The notes beneath the pieces are model-generated. The model ran no database searches. It worked only from the letters and a program-made list of their open reading frames with translations, and was not told the origin of the DNA. Positions 9,872-18,095 of a DNA stretch of 64,000 bases are shown in pieces (position 1 is the first letter of the stretch; each line of letters begins with the position of its first letter). Made by a program: the position numbers and the translations under genes. The stretch comes from CAXBNB01 sp040222275 (GTDB taxonomy: Bacteria; Bacteroidota; Bacteroidia; Cytophagales; Cyclobacteriaceae), in the NCBI GenBank assembly GCA_040222275.1, contig JAVKDJ010000036.1, positions 62,001-126,000 on the forward strand, written 5' to 3'.

Positions 9872-11209
9872 ATGGCGAAGAAAGGCAGTGAAAAAAAAAT
9901 ATTCGTTTTAGATACTTCAGTCATTTTATACTCACACGATTCCATTATGCATTTTGCGGAGCACGATGTGGGTATTCCCATCACAGTACTGGAGGAATTG
10001 GACAACTTTAAAAAGGGCAATGACACCATCAATTTTGAAGCCAGGGAGTTTGCCCGGTTGATAGACAAGCTATCCGAAGGGCACATGCTACAGGACTGGA
10101 TTCCCCTGAACGGAAAGACCAAGGGGAAATTCAAGGTACTTATGCATTCCAACCCGAGTACCGATGCGGAAAAGATTTTTGACGACCACAAAAATGACCA
10201 CAAAATACTCAATGCCGCCCTCAACCTGCACGAGCAGGAGAAAGACAAGAAAGTGATACTGGTGTCCAAAGACATCAACCTGAGGCTGAAGGCCAAATCC
10301 CTCCACCTGAATGCTGAGGACTATGAAACGGGAAAAATAAAGGATGTGCGCACCCTTGTATCGGGCAAGCACGAACTCAACAAAGTATCGGCTGAAGCCA
10401 TTAATGACCTTTACACGGATTTTTCGGTCGAAAAAAAGCGCATACTTGGCAAAAGAAAAGCCATCAACAACTGCTACTACATTGTAAAAAGCGACAAAAA
10501 CTCGGCACTGGCCTATTACAATCCCGTAACTGACCGCATTGACCATGTAGAGAAAAAGACCGTGTATGGGGTCAAACCAAGAAACGCTGAGCAGGCATTT
10601 GCCATACATGGCATGATGAACCCGGAGGTGAAATTGCTGGCAGTAACGGGTGTGGCCGGTACCGGAAAAACCCTGCTTGCACTGGCCTCAGCACTGGAGC
10701 AGCGGCGAAATTTTAAGCAAATATACCTGGCCAGGCCCATCGTGCCATTGAGCAACAAAGACATTGGCTACCTGCCCGGTGATATCAAATCTAAGCTCAA
10801 CCCATACATGGAGCCCCTTTGGGACAATATGAAATTTATCCAAAACCAATACCGGGAAACCGACAAGGAATACAGCAGGCTCACCGACATGCTGAACAAA
10901 GAAAAACTGCTCATTACCCCGCTGGCCTACATCCGGGGCAGGAGCCTTTCGAACATCTATTTTATAGTGGATGAAGCTCAAAACCTGACACCCCATGAAG
11001 TGAAGACCATTATCACACGAGCCGGGGAGAATACCAAAATCGTATTTACCGGAGATGTGAACCAGATAGATACACCATACCTTGATTCGCAAAGCAACGG
11101 CCTTTCTTATCTGGTAGACCGCATTCAGGGGCAGCCCTTGTTTACACATATAAATCTGGAAAAGGGAGAGCGTTCTGAACTAGCCAATCTTGCCAATGAG
11201 TTGTTGTAG
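9872..11209 (+). CDS. PhoH family ATPase with N-terminal PIN domain
   Basis: Residues 1-140 are a PIN-type nuclease domain (IFVLDTSVILYSHDS with its first acidic residue). The C-terminal half is a PhoH ATPase with Walker A GVAGTGKTLLALA and Walker B IYFIVDEAQNLTPHE. PhoH2-type fusions of this kind are described as RNA helicase/ribonucleases, and the fold supports RNA handling. The frame extends to a TTG at 9827, but the ATG at 9872 (MAKKGSEKKIFVLD) is the likely start because the extra 15 residues are not part of the PIN fold. It is followed by the repeat-rich accessory region. The length (445 residues) is normal for the fused form. Confidence 0.92.
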   Translation: MAKKGSEKKIFVLDTSVILYSHDSIMHFAEHDVGIPITVLEELDNFKKGNDTINFEAREFARLIDKLSEGHMLQDWIPLNGKTKGKFKVLMHSNPSTDAEKIFDDHKNDHKILNAALNLHEQEKDKKVILVSKDINLRLKAKSLHLNAEDYETGKIKDVRTLVSGKHELNKVSAEAINDLYTDFSVEKKRILGKRKAINNCYYIVKSDKNSALAYYNPVTDRIDHVEKKTVYGVKPRNAEQAFAIHGMMNPEVKLLAVTGVAGTGKTLLALASALEQRRNFKQIYLARPIVPLSNKDIGYLPGDIKSKLNPYMEPLWDNMKFIQNQYRETDKEYSRLTDMLNKEKLLITPLAYIRGRSLSNIYFIVDEAQNLTPHEVKTIITRAGENTKIVFTGDVNQIDTPYLDSQSNGLSYLVDRIQGQPLFTHINLEKGERSELANLANELL

Positions 11210-11247
11210 GGGATAAACCAGGGTTCTCTGGTTTCGATTAGGTCAAT

Positions 11248-11380
11248 GGCTCCAATAGCGAGTCACTCTTATCTAACTTTACACGAGGTAAAACGGTCGG
11301 ATTTGGGCAACTCAGGCTTTTCAGGTTTCCAAAACCTGGAAAGTCTTAGAAACTCGCAGGCTTCTCTATTGGGGCTATCA
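11248..11380. repeat. Long imperfect palindrome after the PhoH gene
   Basis: The ends ATGGCTCCAATAGCGAGT (from 11248) and AACTCGCAGG...CTATTGGGGCTAT (to about 11380) pair imperfectly, enclosing a small inner hairpin around CAGGTTTCC/AAAACCTGG. It lies in the 449-bp non-coding gap 11210-11658. The element could act as a transcription terminator or be a remnant of a mobile repeat. An open frame across it is not convincing as a gene. Confidence 0.4.
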
Positions 11381-11410
11381 AAAAGGCATGGTATTACAAA
11401 CCCTCTTTAC

Positions 11411-11500
11411 GAAAAGCGCTTCAATTTTTCTCAAAAGAGACCCTTCCTTCGTCAGGGTGACAAATCAGGCTGAATTGGGACAAACTTTGGAGCGTTGATT
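11411..11500 (+). repeat. attC-like imperfect palindrome, copy 0
   Basis: The left arm AAAGCGCTTCAATTTTTC pairs with the right arm CAAACTTTGGAGCGTTGATT across about 50 bp. The right arm has the same CTTnGAG..TT signature as copies 2 and 3 (near 14105 and 14811). It ends 159 bp before the start of the secreted-protein gene at 11659. The match is weaker on the left side. Confidence 0.4.
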
Positions 11501-11658
11501 CCTAAACTAATCCTGATTTTTCGCTGTGGCTACCTGAGGCAATATTTTCAAGGCATGTTTGATACATTCTATTGTGCTTGCAGAATAGTTCCATTATTTT
11601 AGTAAAATGGCAAAGTGGGTGAACCTGTTCCATTTGACAGGACAGCACACTCTTTATT

Positions 11659-12537
11659 ATGAAAAACATATTTGTATTACTGTTGGTTGGAATTTTCCAT
11701 TTCCAGGCTAGCCTGGCGCAACAGACCGGCAAAGTCAATTACGAGCAACTGGGCATTTCATTTACCATCCCTACGGGATGGACTGGCCAGGAAACCAACG
11801 ATGTTTACCTCATTACCTCCCAGACAAAAGCAGGGGCCATTCTTCTTTCAGTTGAGGACTATGGTTCACAAGACCAAATGAAAGCAGACATGGAGGCTGG
11901 CTATCGGGAAGCCGGTGGTACTGATTTAAAACCTGCCGGCCCAATTTCTGCGAAGGACAGCAATACGCTCTGTGGGGAATACTCGGGAATGCTCGAAGGA
12001 CAGGCCGCCAAAGCGTATATTACCGGCACCATCAATCCATACGGGCAGGATGTGTTCATAATGGCCGTTACCACAGCAGACATATATTCTGATGAATACA
12101 AGCAACTCGCTATATCCCTGGAAAAAAGCCTGGTCTTTGCCAAACCTGAAGCATCACCCGCTTCAGAAGACTGGAAGACACTTTTGTCCGGTGTGAAATT
12201 AACATATATGGACTCCTATTCCTCCAACTCCTACAGCGCCGGAGGTGTTTCGGGAGGTTATAGTACCGAGAATGTGTTCGACCTTTGCAGCCAGGGCTAT
12301 TTCATCTATTATGGTAGTGATAATATGGCGGTCGGGGGCAGTGCTTCTTCAGGGTACTCAAGTAGTAGCGGCAGGGGAAGCGGGCAATGGGAAGTAGTGG
12401 GAAATACCCTTCGGTTGAAATTTCAAAATGGCAAAATATGGGAATACGAATTGAGATTGGAAGAAGGTAAAACCTATCTCAATGGCCAGCGCTACTTCCG
12501 CACCTGGGATGGTGACTATGCTCCAAAGTGTGAATAG
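11659..12537 (+). CDS. Secreted protein of unknown function
   Basis: A 292-residue protein with a clear signal peptide (MKNIFVLLLVGIFHF..ASLAQ). Residues 25-165 form an alpha/beta domain (VNYEQLGISFTIPTGWTG...) resembling PsbP/DcrB-like small domains. A Gly/Ser/Tyr-rich linker follows (around residues 188-235), then a C-terminal beta domain containing GQWEVVGNTLRLKFQNGK and TYLNGQRYFRTW. I do not recognise the family. It is monocistronic, with unrelated genes on both sides and an attC-like palindrome upstream. The low-complexity middle suggests a flexible extracytoplasmic protein. Confidence 0.75.
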   Translation: MKNIFVLLLVGIFHFQASLAQQTGKVNYEQLGISFTIPTGWTGQETNDVYLITSQTKAGAILLSVEDYGSQDQMKADMEAGYREAGGTDLKPAGPISAKDSNTLCGEYSGMLEGQAAKAYITGTINPYGQDVFIMAVTTADIYSDEYKQLAISLEKSLVFAKPEASPASEDWKTLLSGVKLTYMDSYSSNSYSAGGVSGGYSTENVFDLCSQGYFIYYGSDNMAVGGSASSGYSSSSGRGSGQWEVVGNTLRLKFQNGKIWEYELRLEEGKTYLNGQRYFRTWDGDYAPKCE

Positions 12538-12795
12538 ATGTGTACCACAAAACCTGATTTGCCTACGCGGGTTAAATTGAGGAAAAGTGGCTCACCAGAT
12601 ACCATTACACTATTTGCCACAATAAATTTACTTTTTGTATCTTTAGCAAATGGCAACTGTAGAAATAAAGTCCAATTCGCACTCATTATTTGACACAACA
12701 GAAAACCCAAAGGCCTTTAACCCCTCCAATCGTCCTTCTCTTTGTTATACTTCAGAAGCAAACGATTAACACTGAAATTCTAAAAACAAATAATC

Positions 12796-13101
12796 ATGGT
12801 AAAAATAATCGTAATGTATGGGCACCCGGCAGATCCTGCTGCTTTTGAAGCCTACTATTCAGAAACGCACCTTCCAATTGCTGCAAAAATACCCGGTGTG
12901 GCCCGGGTCGAGCTCACAAAATTTGTTGGTACACCAGACGGAAGTGAACCCTCACAATATCGAATGGCCGAACTATATTTTGACTCCATGGAAGAATTGC
13001 AAAAGCAAATGGGTTCGCCAGAAGGTCAGGCCGCCGTAAACGATATTCCCAACTTTGCAACCGGAGGTGTTGATGTGATTATTGGGGAAGTCCAGGGTTG
13101 A
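12796..13101 (+). CDS. EthD family protein
   Basis: A 101-residue single-domain protein of the dimeric alpha+beta barrel (EthD) type: MVKIIVMYGHPADPAAFEAYY, then HLPIAAKIPGV, and a second strand set ending VDVIIGEV. The His in the TH-LPIA segment is the conserved one in the family. EthD was named from ethyl tert-butyl ether degradation clusters, but most members have no known reaction. No degradation genes are nearby. It is followed 19 bp later by the first well-aligned copy of the palindromic repeat, so it may be a cassette-borne gene. Confidence 0.88.
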   Translation: MVKIIVMYGHPADPAAFEAYYSETHLPIAAKIPGVARVELTKFVGTPDGSEPSQYRMAELYFDSMEELQKQMGSPEGQAAVNDIPNFATGGVDVIIGEVQG

Positions 13102-13120
13102 TAGTCATTTCGGCGTATGG

Positions 13121-13209
13121 ATCAAACACTCCAAGGCTTCCTTATTCCTTAGATTTTCTGTTCTCTGGGTTTAGCAGTCACTTTATGGAAATCGGTGTTT
13201 TCATCTGCC
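13121..13209 (+). repeat. attC-like imperfect palindrome, copy 1
   Basis: The left arm GATCAAACACTCCAAGG and the right arm ATCGGTGTTTTCATC are roughly inverted. Between them, CCTTAGATTTTCTGTTC aligns with CCTTAGGTTTCCTGTTC in copy 2 and TCTTAGATTTCCTATTC in copy 3. Similarity to copy 2 continues downstream to about 13277 (ATGCTTAAATGTTGTGA against ATGCTAAAATGTTGTGA). It lies just after the EthD gene and before the PIN gene. Confidence 0.55.
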
Positions 13210-13321
13210 TGTATGGTTTTACAAACCCTTAAAATATATAGGTCTCCAAAGTGCACATGCTTAAATGTTGTGAGACATTAGTGATACTGGTATGTGACAT
13301 GTATTTCATTTAACTTTGAAT

Positions 13322-13780
13322 ATGATCAAATCGGTGTACTTGGACACGTCTGTTTTTGGAGGATATTTTGACGAAGAGTTTTCGGCGAACACTATTCCTT
13401 TTTTTGAACGAATAGCGGAAGAACGTATAACAGTAATTATTTCTGAAGTGCTTGAAGATGAACTTTCTGGCGCACCCGATTTCGTGAAAGAACTTTTTGA
13501 ACATATCCTCAATGGAGAGACCGAATATGTCAACGTGACCTCAGAAGTGGAGAACTTAGCAGAGACATATATTAAGGAAAAAGTAGTTGGCCAGACGAGT
13601 TTTGTTGACTGCACTCATATAGCACTTGCAACGGTCAACAAGGCTGATATTTTGGTAAGTTGGAATTTTAAGCACATTGTAAATATTGACAGAATCAGGG
13701 GATACAACTCTGTCAATATGAAACTTGGTTATCCCATTCTAGAAATTCGAACGCCTAAAGAAATTTTCAAGTATGATTAA
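13322..13780 (+). CDS. PIN domain protein, probable toxin-like ribonuclease
   Basis: A 152-residue PIN domain protein. The first acidic residue is in SVYLDTSVFGG, a middle acidic patch is in ISEVLEDELSG, and the later acidic site is in SFVDCTHIALATV, followed by ILVSWNFKHIVN, which is typical of this PIN subfamily. PIN proteins of this size are commonly type II toxins that cut RNA. The frame opens at a TTG at 13316 but the ATG at 13322 fits the family better. A 53-codon gene overlaps its 3' end by 8 nt and probably encodes the partner. The pair is flanked by attC-like repeats, and its base use appears more A/T-rich than the flanking housekeeping genes. Confidence 0.88.
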   Translation: MIKSVYLDTSVFGGYFDEEFSANTIPFFERIAEERITVIISEVLEDELSGAPDFVKELFEHILNGETEYVNVTSEVENLAETYIKEKVVGQTSFVDCTHIALATVNKADILVSWNFKHIVNIDRIRGYNSVNMKLGYPILEIRTPKEIFKYD

Positions 13781-13934
13781 CAAGAAAGTAAAAACGGTTA
13801 AGGGATTGGTACAGCAATTACGAACAGTAAGGGACAGGATGAACGTTGAATTGGAGAATATGACACCTGAACAGCGGACTGAGTATTTCGTAAAACTACG
13901 GGCCAAAAGTCACTCTCCACAACAAACGACATAG
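13773..13934 (+). CDS. Small protein overlapping the PIN gene, candidate antitoxin or partner
   Basis: A 53-codon frame beginning ATG at 13773 and ending TAG at 13934, overlapping the end of the PIN gene by 8 nt in another frame. The product is basic and helical: MINKKVKTVKGLVQQLRTVRD, then a turn, then MTPEQRTEYFVKLRAKS. The overlap implies translational coupling. The pattern MTPEQRxEYF resembles the tails of small partner proteins encoded next to PIN genes in Bacteroidota, but I cannot name a family. In most type II systems the antitoxin comes first; here it would be second. It is below the length at which automated callers usually report genes. Confidence 0.65.
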   Translation: MINKKVKTVKGLVQQLRTVRDRMNVELENMTPEQRTEYFVKLRAKSHSPQQTT

Positions 13935-14030
13935 CACATGCCTCTAAGGGTATTCTTAAAAACACTGAACCAGCTACATTTGACTGGATACTAAGCTTAC
14001 ACCCTTTTGGCGTGGAGAGTGAACCCTATA

Positions 14031-14127
14031 GACAGCACGCTCCAAGGGCTCCTTCGTCCTTAGGTTTCCTGTTCACTTGACTTTGATGGCCTCTTAATTG
14101 AGATAACCCTTAGAGCGTTATTTTCAT
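14031..14127 (+). repeat. attC-like imperfect palindrome, copy 2
   Basis: The left arm AGCACGCTCCAAGGGCT pairs with the right arm ATAACCCTTAGAGCGTTAT around a 55-bp middle. The right arm with AGCGTTA is close to the end of classical attC sites (GCGTTA). It lies about 100 bp after the PIN partner and 138 bp before the next small gene. Confidence 0.6.
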
Positions 14128-14264
14128 CTATTTTGTTTAGTTTTAAAAACTATAAAAGAGATTGATGAAGTAAAAATCCAGTGGATTTGATGTTGGCATA
14201 TATCAGGTAATACCACTAGATATATGCTAAAATGTTGTGATCCCTAACTCGAAATACCATCAGA

Positions 14265-14696
14265 TTGAAAAAAAAACGATCTAAACCTGTATTCTATTGG
14301 GAAATGCATTATGCCATGATTTATATACTTCCAATAGTGATTGTATTAATCTTCTCCTACCAGATTTATGAGAAGTATTTTGCTCCAGAACCGATAAATG
14401 AAGCTTACTGCTATTGTATAGATTCCAAAAGTAGACTTTACTATGCGGAACTTCATTTTAGAGCAGAAGACGCTCAAAAATCCGCTGAAAAAATGATTAA
14501 ATGTCAATTTGACGAAACTGCTTCCGATCGTATAACCCCTGGCTCTTTAGTTTCAATTTATAGATATTATGGAGACCCTGTCGTTGCAAAAGTGGAATGG
14601 ACCTGGACTTCCTTCCGAGGAACGGAAATAACCGAATCAGGTTGGGTGCCAATTAAATGTCTGCATGATACGATAGATTCAAGATTAATACGGTAA
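14265..14696 (+). CDS. Small single-pass membrane protein of unknown function
   Basis: A 143-residue protein with a short basic N-terminus (KKKRSKPVFYW), one membrane helix (YAMIYILPIVIVLIFSYQIY) and a soluble domain of about 100 residues with predicted beta strands (GSLVSIYRYYG, AKVEWTWTSFRGTEI) and a CYC motif just after the membrane. I do not recognise the family. The start is uncertain: TTG at 14265 gives a positive N-terminus typical of a membrane anchor, while the first ATG is at 14304. It is flanked by palindrome copies 2 and 3 in the same orientation, like a single-gene cassette. Confidence 0.65.
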   Translation: MKKKRSKPVFYWEMHYAMIYILPIVIVLIFSYQIYEKYFAPEPINEAYCYCIDSKSRLYYAELHFRAEDAQKSAEKMIKCQFDETASDRITPGSLVSIYRYYGDPVVAKVEWTWTSFRGTEITESGWVPIKCLHDTIDSRLIR

Positions 14697-14717
14697 TACC
14701 CTGATCACAACATGGCG

Positions 14718-14828
14718 AATTACGAATCCCAATAGGTTATCAATCTTCAATTATCTTAGATTTCCTATTCAATAAACTTTTACAGTCTCCTTTTAAAGAC
14801 AACCCTTGGAGAATTGTTTCTGTCTTTG
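14718..14828 (+). repeat. attC-like imperfect palindrome, copy 3
   Basis: The right arm GACAACCCTTGGAGAATTGTTTC aligns with copy 2 (GATAACCCTTAGAGCGTTATTTTC), and the middle TCTTAGATTTCCTATTC aligns with copies 1 and 2. The left arm (GAATTACGAATCCCAATAGGTTAT) pairs only partly. The remaining DNA up to 15024 holds the upstream region of the next gene. Confidence 0.5.
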
Positions 14829-15024
14829 TGTTGGTTGTACTTGTGACACCCAAAATTTATAGCAGACAATGCCTACAACAGCAACCCCATATTTTCGCAA
14901 TACTATGTGAAAAAAGTAGGCGAATGAAGCAAAATAATTCCCTGTTCCCCCATTTGTTCCCCCAATTGCACCCCATATAGGTAGTATTTTAGCATTCAAT
15001 TGTATAAAACATTATGATATAGAT

Positions 15025-16419
15025 ATGAATTCAAGCAGAAGAGATTTTTTGAGAAAGACATCCCTGGCTGGTGCTGGCCTGGCAATGGTGCCGGCCTTTT
15101 CCAAGGCAGGAAACCTTACCCCACCCCCTGCAGCCAATGCCCTGTATATGGGAGACTTTGTTGCCCCAAAACTCGAAACGGTTCGTTGTGCCTTTATAGG
15201 TGTGGGAGCCCGCGGATCCGGGCATGCCCACCAGATAGCACAGATAGAAGGCACTGAGGTAGTCGCCATCTGCGACCTCTACGAAGACTGGGCTAAGCGT
15301 TCGGCTGACAAGTGTGTCGAAAATGGCGCAGGCAGGCATAAAAACATCAAATTATACACTAAGGGTGAAAACGAGTGGAAGAAAATGCTGAAGGAGGAAA
15401 AGCCCGATGCAGTTTTCATTTGTACCCCATGGGCCCTGCACGCCCCAATGGCTATAGAAGCAATGAAACAAGGTGCGCATGCTTTTGTAGAAGTACCCCT
15501 GGCATTAACTACAAAAGAAATGTGGGACATAGTGGATACCTCAGAAAAAACACAAAAGCACTGCATGATGATGGAGAACGTCAACTACGGGCGTGACGAG
15601 CTGCTTTACCTGAATATGTGCCGACAAGGAGCAATAGGAGAACTACTGCACGGTGAGGCCGCCTACATACACGAGCTTCGCGGGCAAATGAATGAGGTAG
15701 AACGTGGAACAGGATCGTGGCGTACCTACCACTATGCCAAAAGAGATGGTAACCTCTACCCTACCCATGGCCTTGGCCCGGTAGCACAATATATGAACCT
15801 GGCCAGAGGTGAAGACAATTTCAAACTGATCAATTCCTTTTCATCTCCAGGAAAAGGCAGGAACCTCTATGCGAAGAAAAACTTTGCGCCCGACCACAAA
15901 TGGAACAAACTGGACTTTAAGGGCGGGGATATGAATACCTCTATCATCAAAACCACCCTGGGCAGAACCATTATGGTGCAATGGGATGAAACAAGCCCTC
16001 GTCCATACTCCAGGCACAACCTCATTCAGGGTACCAAAGGCACACTGACTGGCTTCCCTACAAGGGTAGCACTGGAAGGTGGTGTAGAAGGTGGATCTGA
16101 CAGCCACCACCAGTGGGCACAAGGCGAAGGATTAGATGCCATCTACGAAAAGTACGAGCACCCGCTCTACAAGCGACTTGGTGCACTCGCCAAAAAAATG
16201 GGAGGCCATGGTGGCATGGACTTCATTATGAGGTACCGCATCATCGAATGCTTGAGAAAGGGAGAGCCTATCGACCAAAACGTTTACGAGGGCTGTTTCT
16301 GGAGTGCCGTTGGGCCGCTTAGTGAAGCATCAGTGAAACAAAATGGTGCCCCTCAGGAGTTCCCGGATTTCACCAGGGGTAAATGGCAAAGTACCAAACA
16401 GCTTGATATTATTGCCTAA
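15025..16419 (+). CDS. Gfo/Idh/MocA family protein, glycoside hydrolase family 109-like
   Basis: A 464-residue exported NAD-dependent enzyme. The N-terminus has a twin-arginine signal (SSRRDFLRKTSLAGAGLAM), so the protein is folded with its cofactor before export. A Rossmann motif follows (AFIGVGARGSGH), then conserved blocks CTPWALHAPMA, FVEVPLALT, CMMMENVNY and LYPTHGLGPVAQYMN. These blocks match GH109 enzymes, which use NAD+ in an oxidation-elimination mechanism to release alpha-N-acetylgalactosamine. The substrate cannot be proved from sequence. It is a single gene ended by a strong terminator. Confidence 0.82.
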   Translation: MNSSRRDFLRKTSLAGAGLAMVPAFSKAGNLTPPPAANALYMGDFVAPKLETVRCAFIGVGARGSGHAHQIAQIEGTEVVAICDLYEDWAKRSADKCVENGAGRHKNIKLYTKGENEWKKMLKEEKPDAVFICTPWALHAPMAIEAMKQGAHAFVEVPLALTTKEMWDIVDTSEKTQKHCMMMENVNYGRDELLYLNMCRQGAIGELLHGEAAYIHELRGQMNEVERGTGSWRTYHYAKRDGNLYPTHGLGPVAQYMNLARGEDNFKLINSFSSPGKGRNLYAKKNFAPDHKWNKLDFKGGDMNTSIIKTTLGRTIMVQWDETSPRPYSRHNLIQGTKGTLTGFPTRVALEGGVEGGSDSHHQWAQGEGLDAIYEKYEHPLYKRLGALAKKMGGHGGMDFIMRYRIIECLRKGEPIDQNVYEGCFWSAVGPLSEASVKQNGAPQEFPDFTRGKWQSTKQLDIIA

Positions 16420-16463
16420 TCCGTTGGGCTAACTCTGCGTAGGACAAACGCCATATATAAGCC

Positions 16464-16500
16464 AAAGCCCTTCGATTATATGTCGAAGGGCTTTGTTTTT
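16464..16500 (+). terminator. Rho-independent terminator after the GH109-like gene
   Basis: A 12-bp perfect stem AAAGCCCTTCGA/TCGAAGGGCTTT (16464-16475 with 16483-16494), a 7-nt loop and then GTTTTTTTATT. It separates this gene from the convergent Mla ATPase gene. Confidence 0.9.
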
Positions 16501-17262
16501 TTATTCTGTATGATTTTGATGGCGCACTGCCCTCATCAGTTTATTGGCGAAAATAAAATCCTCCAACTCCTTTACATTGCAATCAAAAATGTTCTGATTG
16601 TTTCCCTCCCACAGCTTGTGGCCCTGATGGATAAACATTACATAGTCACCAATCTCCATTACCGAGTTCATATCATGGGTCACCACCACGGTAGTGATGC
16701 TCAACTCTTCGGTAATTTCCTTTATCAGGTTGTCAATAACTATTGAAGTCTGGGGATCCAGTCCGGAATTGGGCTCATCGCAAAATAAATATTTGGAATG
16801 GTTTACTATGGCACGGGCAATACCGACCCTTTTTTTCATACCTCCGCTTATTTCCGAAGGCATCTTCTTGTTCACGTTTTCCAACCCTACCTTTTCAAGG
16901 CATATGTTCACCCTGTCCAGCTTTTCTTCTTTGGACATTTTGGTGAGCACATTTAACGGAAACATCACATTTTGCTCTACATTTTTTGAGTCGAACAATG
17001 CCCCGCCCTGAAAGAGCATCCCAATCTCCCGGCGTACATCTGTTTTCAGTGCCTTATCGCCGGATGTGAAATCCCGGCCATCGTAGAGTACATGCCCTTC
17101 ATCTGGCTGCACCAGACCTACTATATTTTTCAGCAATACACTCTTACCAGTACCACTTGCCCCAATGATCAGGTTCGTCCTGCCCTTTTCGAAAGTACCA
17201 CTTATATTGTGCAGTATTTGCTTGCCATCAAATGACTTACTGATATTTTGGATCTCGATCAT
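16501..17262 (-). CDS. ABC transporter ATP-binding protein, MlaF-like
   Basis: A 253-residue ABC ATPase with Walker A GASGTGKS, signature motif SGGMKKRVGIARA, Walker B YLFCDEPNSGLD and the H-loop VVTHDMNS. The variant signature SGGMKKRV is characteristic of the MlaF/Ttg2A group, which drives phospholipid movement between the inner and outer membranes. The longer frame to 17310 is rejected: the ATG at 17262 (MIEIQNISKSF) gives a normal ABC N-terminus and overlaps the permease stop in an ATGA arrangement, showing translational coupling. No MlaD gene is adjacent. Confidence 0.93.
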   Translation of the reverse strand: MIEIQNISKSFDGKQILHNISGTFEKGRTNLIIGASGTGKSVLLKNIVGLVQPDEGHVLYDGRDFTSGDKALKTDVRREIGMLFQGGALFDSKNVEQNVMFPLNVLTKMSKEEKLDRVNICLEKVGLENVNKKMPSEISGGMKKRVGIARAIVNHSKYLFCDEPNSGLDPQTSIVIDNLIKEITEELSITTVVVTHDMNSVMEIGDYVMFIHQGHKLWEGNNQNIFDCNVKELEDFIFANKLMRAVRHQNHTE

Positions 17263-17987
17263 AACAACAACTGGGCTAAGAGGTAATCGGCCAACAAAAT
17301 AGCGATACAACTGTTGGTGACGGCACTGGTACTGGCTACACCTACTTCCAGGGCCCCTCCTTTGGTGAAAAATCCTTTATAGGCGGAAATAGAAGAAACC
17401 AGAAAGGCAAACACTACGGACTTGATCAGGGCAAAAGCGATATTGTATTCTATGAATTCGTATCGGATACCATAGATATATTCTGTGCCTGTAATTTCCC
17501 CAGTCAATGTGCCGGCCAGATAGCCACCATACATCGACAAAAAGGCTGCCAGTACCACCAACATGGGGTACATCAACAGCGCTGCAACAATTTTAGGAAG
17601 CACCAAATACGAAGTAGAGTTGATCCCCATCACTTCCAGGGCATCAATCTGCTCGGTTATCCTCATGGTGCCCAATTCACCTGCAATATTAGACCCCACC
17701 TTGCCGGCAAACACGATCGCCATTATAGTTGGCGCCAGCTCCAAAATGGTCATATCCCTCACGACCAGTGAAATCACATAATTGGGAATGAGCGGGCTGA
17801 TCAGGTTATAGGCAGTTTGAATGGTTGTAACCGCCCCCATAAATGAAGAGACGATTGCAAAAATGAAAATAGAATTCACTCCAATCTTTATAGACTCATC
17901 TATCACCAACCGTACGTAAGTGCCGATGGACTCCCTTCTCACAAAGAGTGTGGCGATAAAAATCAGGTATTTTCCTAGGCTTTTCAA
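17259..17987 (-). CDS. ABC transporter permease, MlaE family
   Basis: A 242-residue permease with five to six hydrophobic segments and the MlaE signature region (ELAPTIMAIVFAGKVGSNIAGELGTM followed by EQIDALEVMGI). With the ATPase it forms the inner membrane core of a lipid-asymmetry or lipid-trafficking transporter. The start is a TTG at 17987 (MKSLGKYLIF); no in-frame ATG is near. It is the first gene of a two-gene operon and overlaps the ATPase gene by 4 nt. Confidence 0.94.
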   Translation of the reverse strand: MKSLGKYLIFIATLFVRRESIGTYVRLVIDESIKIGVNSIFIFAIVSSFMGAVTTIQTAYNLISPLIPNYVISLVVRDMTILELAPTIMAIVFAGKVGSNIAGELGTMRITEQIDALEVMGINSTSYLVLPKIVAALLMYPMLVVLAAFLSMYGGYLAGTLTGEITGTEYIYGIRYEFIEYNIAFALIKSVVFAFLVSSISAYKGFFTKGGALEVGVASTSAVTNSCIAILLADYLLAQLLL

Positions 17988-18095
17988 AGGTTGATGTTTT
18001 GGGCAACAAAATAATAAAGTTCCGGGTCAACGAACAAATTCCGCTTCCGGATTCTTAACGGTTAAAATTTTTCCAATAATCTCCGGTATGCATTC

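Noticed and set aside
11246..11473. Open frame of 75 codons on the plus strand
   Set aside because: It crosses the palindromes after the PhoH gene, has no recognisable protein features and no plausible upstream signal; it is explained by the repeat sequence.
12650..12769. 39-codon frame (MATVEIKSNSHSLFD...) between the secreted-protein and EthD genes
   Set aside because: The start resembles small antitoxin-like N-termini and a TATCTTTA box precedes it, but it is short, has no partner and ends in sequence unlike any family. It could be a gene remnant; not supportable as a gene.
14793..14999. Minus-strand frame of 68 codons
   Set aside because: It overlaps the attC-like copy 3 and has no family resemblance or codon pattern.
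11210..15024. CRISPR array
   Set aside because: The repeats are long, diverged and irregularly spaced by whole genes, unlike CRISPR repeats with short uniform spacers; no cas gene is present.
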